From the NCBI RefSeq assembly GCF_023336755.1, contig NZ_JALZWP010000018.1, forward strand, positions 1-56,548: a DNA stretch of 56,548 nt, read 5' to 3'. The notes beneath the pieces are model-generated. The model did no database searches and had not been told where the DNA came from. It was given only the letters and a program-made list of their open reading frames with translations. Made by a program: the position numbers and the translations under genes. This document shows positions 8,901 through 15,925 of the stretch, in pieces (the first letter of the stretch is position 1; every line of letters starts with the position of its first letter). Source of the stretch: Roseinatronobacter domitianus. Its GTDB lineage: Bacteria; Pseudomonadota; Alphaproteobacteria; Rhodobacterales; Rhodobacteraceae.

Positions 8901-9555
8901 GAGGGTCAAGATCGCCTTTGATCAAAAACTCGATCAAACGGTGCGGCGGGTGCGCGATCTCCAGCGTGATCTTGCGTCTCTGCCCAAGACCGGAGCTCCA
9001 GGCGAGCTCGCGAAAGTAGTCGAAGATGATCTAGAAAGCCTAAATGACCGTCTGTCAAAAGAGAGGTTCTTCGACCACGCAGCGGATATTTCAACGACGT
9101 GCAGGTCAATCGAAAACCGCGTAGCAGAGACCGTGCGGACGATGGCCAGCGCCCAATCGAGCCTTGTGAACGAGGCTGCCGCTGATCTTGCCCGGATCCC
9201 AGAATGGAATGAATTCACGGCTGAAGAGCAGCAGAAAGCGCTTGGCGAACTGCAAGAGCTTTCAGCAAAAGTGAGCGATGACATCGCTGGGCTTAAAGCC
9301 TTGCTCGCTTCGCAGTACGACATCAGCACAACTATCCAGGACTTGAAGCGACGAATTGTCGAAGAGGGCCGCGAACGCAGCCGGCCGTCCGAGCCAAAGC
9401 CTGGCCAAAAACCCCAAGGCAAGTCTCGCCGGGCGCTAAAGATACCAGCTCGCATAGCAACAACCGAAGAGCTCGACGAGCTAATAAAACGCCTCCAGGA
9501 TCTGAGGTCGGATGCGTCCTACTACGAATTCGACGTTGAGATCGGAGAGGGGTAG
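5935..9555 (+). CDS. brxC: BREX large P-loop ATPase BrxC/PglY
   Basis: 1206 residues, the normal BrxC size. Walker A GFYGSGKSS lies at residues 77-85 (K83) and Walker B FVIDEIG near D267-E268. The N-terminal helix IRSLFDPQKGLQRSIEKVI is typical. The C-terminal third is coiled-coil rich (QKLDQTVRRVRDLQRDL; EEQQKALGELQELSAKVSDD) and ends with a basic, Pro-rich linker before a final helix. BrxC is an ATPase proposed to assemble the BREX complex on DNA with PglX and PglZ. ATG 5935 is used; ATG 5944 is also possible. pglX starts four bases after its stop. Confidence 0.95.
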   Translation: MIAMTKIRSLFDPQKGLQRSIEKVISYQASQEERLKAEITEYIVTESIDEQLEKLLDNIQAALESGGGHEVGVWVSGFYGSGKSSFTKYLGLALDDRVTVEGQPFVRHLSDRLRRPQTKALLDAVNRRLSAAVFLLDLASQQIAGATLAEVSSVLYYKVLQSLGYSRNMKVAALERKLKKDGRYQEFTTLFKDETGENWEDYQNDELVVDSLLPNLAHRMYPALFKSDQAFSAASSETIYLMDDRVREMIDVIRDETGKENIVFVIDEIGQYVGSQQSKILDLQGLAENIKNIGQGKVWILGTAQQTLTEDDPHTAINSPELFKLKDRFPISVELESSDIKEICFRRLLGKSAEGEAQLAKLFDAHGQGLRTNTKLAGAKYYDEGFDKTSFVNLYPFLPAHFEILLRLLGALAKSTGGVGLRSAIKVLQDVLVEGAGNQPPVADRELGWLATTVTLYDSLNKDIRRAFPSLHGAVEKVAFQFSDDEHTQNVAKTIAILQILANMPVTIENVAALMHPSITSASTKEAVKAAIEKMQSNAFVPLGEKDGSLRFFSEKLNDVELERAQLPLRGTEVQRIFSGALRDTLTPLPSARLHGSRAVTSGVKTIAGGRSVALAGERETIQTALVLADASEYEIERTRLVDESRQRSAENTIFLLGRAPQEAMNHAGEIYRCNRIVEIYRNDPDQEVKEYCSSQTDRAARLSNELVQLVTRDLARGSFVFRGAMTAVESLDQNLLAACKRFLGDVAQQVYARYTEAPERVDTVLPERFLRAADANLRAVTSQIDPMGLVQISGGTPTIQTDHKALVSIRDYIERNGLVEGKRLLDTFADAPFGWSPDTTRYLLGALLVAGEIKLKVGGREVTVNGQQAIEALKTNNSFKPVGISLRQDRPSMDVLARAAERLTDLAGDQIVPLEENISKAAQRLLPDLQHRYASLREKLTTLGLHGADTMESLNRQVAELLLTDCSDAPQVFGAESSTLFDELKWAQRVKIAFDQKLDQTVRRVRDLQRDLASLPKTGAPGELAKVVEDDLESLNDRLSKERFFDHAADISTTCRSIENRVAETVRTMASAQSSLVNEAAADLARIPEWNEFTAEEQQKALGELQELSAKVSDDIAGLKALLASQYDISTTIQDLKRRIVEEGRERSRPSEPKPGQKPQGKSRRALKIPARIATTEELDELIKRLQDLRSDASYYEFDVEIGEG

Positions 9556-9558
9556 GAG

Positions 9559-11457
9559 ATGGCATTTGATACTGAAACAAGGGGCAAGCTGCAGCGGTTC
9601 GTTACGGAAATCAGGGGCCTGTTGACCGATGATTTTATTCGGCAGCTCCAGCAAACGTATGGCATGGACCCTGCTAGCGGGGAAGTTGCGCCGACGGAAA
9701 GCCTAAAGCAGCTCGACGATGCGCGCATTGAGACCGCGCACATCCTACGCGAGATCATGGAGCACTATCTCGCCACTGAGGCGAATAAGGACAACGCGGC
9801 CAGGATGGCGGTCCTTGAGCGCATCGCACGCGAGCAAGCCTTCACGGTCCTGAACCGACTTGCGGCACTTTGCATGATGGAAGCCCGCGGCCTGCTGTTG
9901 CAGTCAGTATCGAAGGGAACACAGTCGCAGGCATTCCAGCTCTACCAGCGCGTCGCAAATGGCGCGCTCGGCGATACAGGGGAAACATATCAGCACTTCC
10001 TGAACAGCTTGTTCGATCTTTACGCCGTGGACCTGCCCGGCCTCTTCGACCGGTTTGGACCGCAAAGCCGCTTGTTCCCGCGTGAAACGACGCTCACGAA
10101 GGCGCTCGAGCTCATCAACGGCAGTGAAATCGCGCGTCTCTGGTCCGAAGACGAGACGATCGGCTGGATCTACCAGTACTTCAACTCGAAGGAAGAGCGC
10201 AAAGCGATGCGTGAGTTGTCCCAGGCACCGCGCAACAGCCGCGAGCTGGCGGTGCGCAATCAGTTCTTCACCCCGCGCTATGTGGTGGAGTTCCTGGTCG
10301 ACAACACGCTGGGGCGGCTCTGGTTCAACTGGACGGGCGGGCAGACCGGCCTGCGCGACCGCTGCCAGTACCTGCTGGTGAAACCGGATGAGCAACCCGA
10401 ACCCGCCAAACGCCTGCGCGATCCGCGCACGATCAAGCTGCTTGATCCGGCCTGCGGGTCGATGCATTTCGGGCTCTACGCCTTTGATCTTTTCCTGGAG
10501 ATTTATCGCGAGGCCTGGGCATGGGAGCAGACCCATGGCCCCGGCTGCCTGGATACTGAAACCGGCGGCAGCGTCGATCTGAAACCGCTCAACCAGACTT
10601 ATGCCGACCAGGACGCGTTCCTGCACGACGTGCCGCGGATGATCATCGAGCACAACATCTACGGCGTCGATATCGATCCACGCGCGGCGCAGATCGCGTC
10701 CCTGGCGCTGTGGCTCCGGGCGCAGCGCGCCTGGCATCAGGCGGGCGTGAAGGCCAAGGACCGTCCCCAGGTGGGGCGTGGGCACGTGGTGGCGGCGGTT
10801 GCCCCCCCGGCCGAGGTGGACCTGCGTAAACGGTTAATGGAAGAGCTCGACCCCCTGGATGCAGAGCTGTTTGAGAAGACATTGTTTCTGCTCAAGGGCC
10901 TGCCGGAGCTTGGGGTTCTGTTGCAGGTTGAGAAAGAATTGCCTGCCCTCGTGCGCGCGGTCTTTGGCGAACATGGCGACCTCTTCCGCGAAGAGGACAT
11001 GGCGCAGTGGCAGAAGGCTGAGGCACGACTGCGAGACGCTCTGACCGAGTTCACGCGCGCGGCGCGGTCCACCTATCAGGGGCGGCTCTTTGCCGAGGAT
11101 GCGCTTCAGGGACTGCGCATGATCGACCACTGTCGTGAGGTGTTCGATGTGGTGGTGATGAACCCGCCATTCGGGGGGCTGAGCCTAAGCGTCAAAGATT
11201 ACTTGATAAAAAGATACCCAAATTCCAAAAACGACCTTCTCGCGATATTTGTCGAAAGAGGTTTTCTGATGATGCGGTCACAAGGAATGATTGGGGCAAT
11301 CACTTCGAGAACTTGCTTCTTTCTAAAACGTTTTGCCCCATGGCGGGAAAAAGTAGTTCTGGGATCAGCAACGCCCATTGTCTTTTCGGACCTGGGAGTC
11401 GGTGTCATGGATGATGCTGCAGTGGAAGCGGCAGCCTATGTTTTGGAGAAGAACTAG
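9559..11457 (+). CDS. pglX: BREX adenine methyltransferase PglX, N-terminal (catalytic) half
   Basis: 632 residues. SAM-binding motif I LDPACGSMHFG lies at 295-305 and the catalytic N6-adenine motif NPPF at 535-538, preceded by NQFFTPRYVVEFLVDNTLG. PglX methylates one adenine of the BREX recognition site, marking self DNA. A normal PglX is one chain of roughly 1200 residues; here the frame stops with TAG at 11455-11457 directly after VEAAAYVLEKN, where the family continues into FFRL. The following frame begins at GTG 11457, sharing the G. The last part (from about 11180) is visibly AT-richer than the methyltransferase core. Confidence 0.93.
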   Translation: MAFDTETRGKLQRFVTEIRGLLTDDFIRQLQQTYGMDPASGEVAPTESLKQLDDARIETAHILREIMEHYLATEANKDNAARMAVLERIAREQAFTVLNRLAALCMMEARGLLLQSVSKGTQSQAFQLYQRVANGALGDTGETYQHFLNSLFDLYAVDLPGLFDRFGPQSRLFPRETTLTKALELINGSEIARLWSEDETIGWIYQYFNSKEERKAMRELSQAPRNSRELAVRNQFFTPRYVVEFLVDNTLGRLWFNWTGGQTGLRDRCQYLLVKPDEQPEPAKRLRDPRTIKLLDPACGSMHFGLYAFDLFLEIYREAWAWEQTHGPGCLDTETGGSVDLKPLNQTYADQDAFLHDVPRMIIEHNIYGVDIDPRAAQIASLALWLRAQRAWHQAGVKAKDRPQVGRGHVVAAVAPPAEVDLRKRLMEELDPLDAELFEKTLFLLKGLPELGVLLQVEKELPALVRAVFGEHGDLFREEDMAQWQKAEARLRDALTEFTRAARSTYQGRLFAEDALQGLRMIDHCREVFDVVVMNPPFGGLSLSVKDYLIKRYPNSKNDLLAIFVERGFLMMRSQGMIGAITSRTCFFLKRFAPWREKVVLGSATPIVFSDLGVGVMDDAAVEAAAYVLEKN

Positions 11458-13397
11458 TGGCGCTTTTCTTTCGTCTTATTGGCAAAGATTCACAGGAGGA
11501 TGCCCTCAAGGAGTCATCGACTTCGCTCCGAAATTCTGGCCATCATCCTGATGTATTTGAAATCGATACTGCGGATTTTCGTTCTATTCCGGGAATGCCT
11601 TTTGCCTACTGGACCGGGCCCGGCGTCAGGTCTGCATTCAAGAGCTTCAAGAGCGTAAAATCTCAGGATGTGACGGTTGCAAGCGGGGCTTCATCCAAAG
11701 ACGATGAAAGGTTTCTACGCCTCGCTTGGGAGATAGAGATCGACGATAGCAATTTTCCGTTTTTGGCAAAAGGAGGGAAGTTCTCACCATACTACGCGAC
11801 AGTTTATCTTCGGATAAACTGGCGGAATGACGGTGAAGAAATAAAAACTTTCGTCCAGGACTACAGACGCGCGAGGGGTTTTAGTCCCCATTGGACGGCC
11901 GCATTACTCAATGCACACCTCTATTTTAGGTCAGGATTGACATGGCCGAGACGAACGAATGGTTTGAGCTTCAGAGCCTTGCCAGCAGGCTGTGTCTTCG
12001 GAGACAAGGGACCCGCGGTGTTCGTCGAATATGACGATCCACAAAAGCTTCTTGCTCTATGCGCAATAGCAAACAGTGAGCCATTTAGCATTCTCGTTTC
12101 TGTTCGTTTGGCTCGCACTGAGCTAGCGCAATCGTTTGAAGTGGGATTGATTCAACAGACTCCATTGCCGAAGCTTACACCCGACCAAAGTGAAGTCTTT
12201 TCAAAATTGGCCCGGCGAGCTTGGTCGACCCAAAGAATCTTAGCGACGGTGGATGAAACATGTCCCGCATTTCTCCTTCCGATCGCGTTAAGAACACGCT
12301 TGGGAGATTACGACCCACCATCCATTGCTGCGAGCCTGGACGACATCCAAGCCGAGATCGACACGATCGCTCTTGAACTATATCGGTTTGGCGAAGCAGA
12401 CCGTGCCGCCGCCCTCGGATCATCTGGAGCTACGGGTGAAGTTGACAGCGACGGAGCAGAAGACGCTGACGATAACGAAGACGACGATGGCGACGAAGCG
12501 GTCGACCAGACGGACGGTCTGCTCAGCTGGGCCGCTGGCGTTGCTTTCGGCCGTTTCGACTGGCGCTTGGCCACTGGCGAACGCGAAGCCCCGCCCGAGC
12601 CGGAACCTTTTGACCCGCTGCCAGCCAAAAGCCCCGGCATGCTGCCAGATGATGCAGAGCCGTTCTATGCCCATTCCGGCATCTTGGTCGACGACCAGGG
12701 GAACCCGAATGACCTTGCCCGCCTGATCGAGGAAGTGCTCGCCCGCGTCGAAGCGCCAGTGCCTGCCGATGTGCGCCGCTGGCTGCAACGCGACTTCTTT
12801 CCCCTGCACCTCAAGCAGTACAGCAAAAGCCGCCGCAAGGCCCCGATCTATTGGCCGCTCTCGACCGCTTCGGGCAGCTACACGCTGTGGCTCTACTACC
12901 CCAGCCTGACCAGCCAGACGCTCTATACTGCCGTTAACGATTTCATTGACGGGCCGAATGGAAAGCTCCCGCAAGTGGGCAGAGACTTGGTCACACTACG
13001 TGACAAGGGCGCGTCCCGAACGCGGGAGGACGAGAAGGTCTTCGAGGCCCTTCAGACATTCGAGCAGGAGCTGATCGATTTGCGCGACACCCTGCTGGAG
13101 ATCGCGCCGACATATCGCCCGAACCATGATGATGGTGTCCAGATCACCGCAGCACCGCTGTGGCGGCTCTTCCGCCACAAGCCCTGGCAGAAGATACTGA
13201 AGGACACCTGGGCCAAGCTGGAAAAGGGCGACTACGACTGGGCGCATCTGGCCATGGCCTATTGGCCTGAGCGCGTGCGCGAGAAGTGCACGATCGACAA
13301 GTCGCTGGCGATCGCCCACGACTTGGAGCACCTCTATGTCGAGCCGGAACCCAAGGCGCCCAAGGCCCGCGGCCGCAAGAAGCGGGGTGACGCATGA
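11457..13397 (+). CDS. pglX: PglX C-terminal half (target recognition and C-terminal domains)
   Basis: 646 residues from GTG 11457, overlapping the upstream stop by one base (TAGTG) and lying one frame back (-1) from it. The opening ALFFRLIGKDSQEDALKE is what follows the methyltransferase core in intact PglX, so this is the second half of the same protein. Residues about 1-290 are AT-rich and should hold the specificity region. An acidic linker follows (GAEDADDNEDDDGDEAVDQ), then a GC-rich conserved C-terminal domain (QRDFFPLHLKQYSKSRRKAP; HKPWQKILKDTW) and a basic tail. It may be a coupled second subunit or the product of a frameshift mutation. pglZ overlaps its stop (ATGA). Confidence 0.85.
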   Translation: MALFFRLIGKDSQEDALKESSTSLRNSGHHPDVFEIDTADFRSIPGMPFAYWTGPGVRSAFKSFKSVKSQDVTVASGASSKDDERFLRLAWEIEIDDSNFPFLAKGGKFSPYYATVYLRINWRNDGEEIKTFVQDYRRARGFSPHWTAALLNAHLYFRSGLTWPRRTNGLSFRALPAGCVFGDKGPAVFVEYDDPQKLLALCAIANSEPFSILVSVRLARTELAQSFEVGLIQQTPLPKLTPDQSEVFSKLARRAWSTQRILATVDETCPAFLLPIALRTRLGDYDPPSIAASLDDIQAEIDTIALELYRFGEADRAAALGSSGATGEVDSDGAEDADDNEDDDGDEAVDQTDGLLSWAAGVAFGRFDWRLATGEREAPPEPEPFDPLPAKSPGMLPDDAEPFYAHSGILVDDQGNPNDLARLIEEVLARVEAPVPADVRRWLQRDFFPLHLKQYSKSRRKAPIYWPLSTASGSYTLWLYYPSLTSQTLYTAVNDFIDGPNGKLPQVGRDLVTLRDKGASRTREDEKVFEALQTFEQELIDLRDTLLEIAPTYRPNHDDGVQITAAPLWRLFRHKPWQKILKDTWAKLEKGDYDWAHLAMAYWPERVREKCTIDKSLAIAHDLEHLYVEPEPKAPKARGRKKRGDA

Positions 13398-15925
13398 GCA
13401 TCGCCGCCTTTATTCGCGACTCGGTGCTTCGTCCTCGCCTCAGCAAGGCTCGTTGCCTGGTCGTCTACGATCCTGCCAAACTCTACCGCGCTATCGTCAT
13501 CAGTCTTGCCGACGAAGAGACGACTGTCGTCGACGCCAGCGAACACGGGATAGAGAGTCGCGAGAAAGCACTGCAGAGCTTCATCTCCCTCGCGCGTATC
13601 GGAGCCGGCGTCCCGGCTGGGCTGGTAGTCTACGTGCCGTCGAGCCCACCAAAGTCGGATCATGAGCGCACTCTCGACCCGTATGCGATCTACACGGCGT
13701 GCGGCGCGGTGTTTCCTGATGGAGACGGTGATGAATACCTGAGCCTGTGCCTGAAGGCAAAGCCTGACCATGTGAGCGAAATTCGTCGGCTGTTTGAGGC
13801 TAACCCTGTTCCTTCATTCGAGCTGGTCGACAACATCGGAGGCGGAGTTGGCTACCCGACGTTACGAACGATTCTCAAAGTAGATTCCGCTCGGAATATC
13901 CTGCTCGCGTTGCTTGCCCCGAGCGAACGACAGCGGGAGGGATTGAAAGGAAACGATGCATGGATAGGCGAGGCAAAAAGCCTTTTCAAAGCAGCGCTGG
14001 GCCTAAAGCTGGCAACGAAGGGTAAGAGCTGGTCGGCTGTGGCCGACGAGCTTTGGCGCTTCTTGCTCTTCAGCGAGTTTGTCCTCGATTTGCCCGGCAC
14101 GCTGCCACCCTCTCTGCAGGCTGTGCCCCATACGGATACAGGTGCATATGCATTGGTATTCGATCTCTGTGAAGCGCTGAGAAATGACAATCGAACACGG
14201 CAAACATATATCGACAGAGCTGAGCAGATTGAACGGGAGCTGAATTTACCTGCGGCCTGTTCCGACATGACCGACCTCGGTAAGCTGGACACCTTTCCAT
14301 TCGAGGAACGGACCTTCCTGCACATGGCGGTGTCAGCGCTCAAGAGTGATCAACTTGACGACGCCCGTTTCGTGGTCGATCAGCACAAGAACTCCGTCTG
14401 GCTTGGCAAAGGCGAAAGCCAAGCGCAATGGGGGTTGGTTGCAGCAGGACTTCGGCTTGTTACTGCCTGCGAGGACGCGGAGCGGAACCTAGTCGGTTAT
14501 GCCAACAGCCTGGACGCGCTCATCGAGCAGTACACGCTCAGCCTGCGAGAAATTGATCGTTTACAAAGGGAGTTCGAGCAGGCGCTTGGCGAGTATGTTT
14601 CTCTCGAACCCGTCGTGGATGACGTAGCCGACCATGTGCGTAAGCGTTATGCACGCGTGGCACAGAAAATTCAGACGATTTTCATAAAGCATCTTGAGAA
14701 GGAGGGCTGGCCGCCGCACGGGCTGCTTCCGAACATAAACTTATTCGACAAGCTGGTTGCTCCGCTGCTTACAGACCGCAGTAAGCGCGTTGCCTACTTT
14801 CTGGTAGACGCACTCCGTTACGAACTAGGTCTTGAGCTGAACCGGCAGCTCACAGATGCCGGAACCACAAGTATCCAAGCGGTGTCGGCCCAACTTCCGA
14901 CAGTTACGCCCGTTGGCATGGCCAGCCTGCTCCCAGGCGCTGCCAAAAAGCTGAGCGTCATGCGCGAGGGCAAGGACATCATCGTTAGCTTCGACGGACA
15001 GCGGCTGACAAGTGTTGCTAGCCGCATGAAGGTTTTTGAATTGCTGTACGGCGACCGCTTCGCGCACATGACCCTATCCGAATTCAATAACGGGAATAAC
15101 CCGACAGTGGCCGACGCCGTAAATCTCCTGGTCATTCGCAGCACTGAGGTCGACAGTCATCTGGAAAGCAACCCCGATACCACACTTGGCCTAGTTCACC
15201 AGGTACTCAAAGGTATTCGTGTGGCGGTTCACCGGTTGAAAAAAGCAGGATTTACGGATGTCGTCATCGCAACCGATCATGGATTCTTCTTGAATGGGCA
15301 TGCCAATGCGGGAGATGTCTGCACAAAGCCTGGTGCCGGCGATTGGATCGTCGTCCATGATCGCGCCCTACTCGGGACCGGCAGCGGCGATGAGCAGAGT
15401 TTCGTCGTCCCTGCCGAGAAGCTTGGTATACGCGGCGATTTCGAATGTTTCGCCGCGCCGCGCAGCCTCGCCCCCTACCGCAGGGGTGTCCGGTTTTTTC
15501 ATGGTGGTGCGTCGCTGCAGGAAGCCATAGTTCCGGCCATCACCGTGGCATTACAGGACCAAAGCGTGCACGAAACGTCTGTCGCAATAGTTCGGCTTTC
15601 ATACAAAAGCGGTGTAAAGAGGATCACGACGCGGCTCCCAGTCGTCGATCTTTCGGTCGAATGCACTGATATGTTCGGTCAAGGCCTGGATGTGGAGATA
15701 CTCCTCGAGGCGCACGACCGCCATGGCAACGTTATTGGTGAGGCGAGGAAGGGTGACCCGGTTGACCCTGCCACCGGAACACTAAAGCTTCAGCCCGGAC
15801 AGGAAAAACAGGTCACAATCAGGATGGATATGGAATTTGAAGGCAAGTTCACACTCAAGGCCTTTAATCCCGTCACGCTGACTGCTTACGCCAGTATCGA
15901 TTTGGAGACCGACTATGCAGTTTGA
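13394..15925 (+). CDS. pglZ: BREX alkaline-phosphatase-superfamily protein PglZ
   Basis: 843 residues. Family motifs are all present: FLVDALRYELG around D472-Y476, LPTVTPVGMASLLPG, ATDHGFF with D628-H629-G630, and HGGASLQEAIVP from H703. These are the metal-binding and core elements of the PglZ domain in the alkaline phosphatase superfamily. An N-terminal region of about 440 residues with coiled coil (SLREIDRLQREFEQALG) and a beta-rich C-terminal domain flank it. PglZ is required for BREX exclusion and methylation in type 1 systems. It overlaps pglX by four bases and brxL by eleven. Confidence 0.95.
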   Translation: MSIAAFIRDSVLRPRLSKARCLVVYDPAKLYRAIVISLADEETTVVDASEHGIESREKALQSFISLARIGAGVPAGLVVYVPSSPPKSDHERTLDPYAIYTACGAVFPDGDGDEYLSLCLKAKPDHVSEIRRLFEANPVPSFELVDNIGGGVGYPTLRTILKVDSARNILLALLAPSERQREGLKGNDAWIGEAKSLFKAALGLKLATKGKSWSAVADELWRFLLFSEFVLDLPGTLPPSLQAVPHTDTGAYALVFDLCEALRNDNRTRQTYIDRAEQIERELNLPAACSDMTDLGKLDTFPFEERTFLHMAVSALKSDQLDDARFVVDQHKNSVWLGKGESQAQWGLVAAGLRLVTACEDAERNLVGYANSLDALIEQYTLSLREIDRLQREFEQALGEYVSLEPVVDDVADHVRKRYARVAQKIQTIFIKHLEKEGWPPHGLLPNINLFDKLVAPLLTDRSKRVAYFLVDALRYELGLELNRQLTDAGTTSIQAVSAQLPTVTPVGMASLLPGAAKKLSVMREGKDIIVSFDGQRLTSVASRMKVFELLYGDRFAHMTLSEFNNGNNPTVADAVNLLVIRSTEVDSHLESNPDTTLGLVHQVLKGIRVAVHRLKKAGFTDVVIATDHGFFLNGHANAGDVCTKPGAGDWIVVHDRALLGTGSGDEQSFVVPAEKLGIRGDFECFAAPRSLAPYRRGVRFFHGGASLQEAIVPAITVALQDQSVHETSVAIVRLSYKSGVKRITTRLPVVDLSVECTDMFGQGLDVEILLEAHDRHGNVIGEARKGDPVDPATGTLKLQPGQEKQVTIRMDMEFEGKFTLKAFNPVTLTAYASIDLETDYAV

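Noticed and set aside
11415-11457. Programmed frameshift joining the two pglX halves
   Set aside because: The -1 frame is open only from 11415 and this stretch contains no X_XXY_YYZ slippery heptamer; the TAG/GTG overlap fits reinitiation or a simple mutation better.
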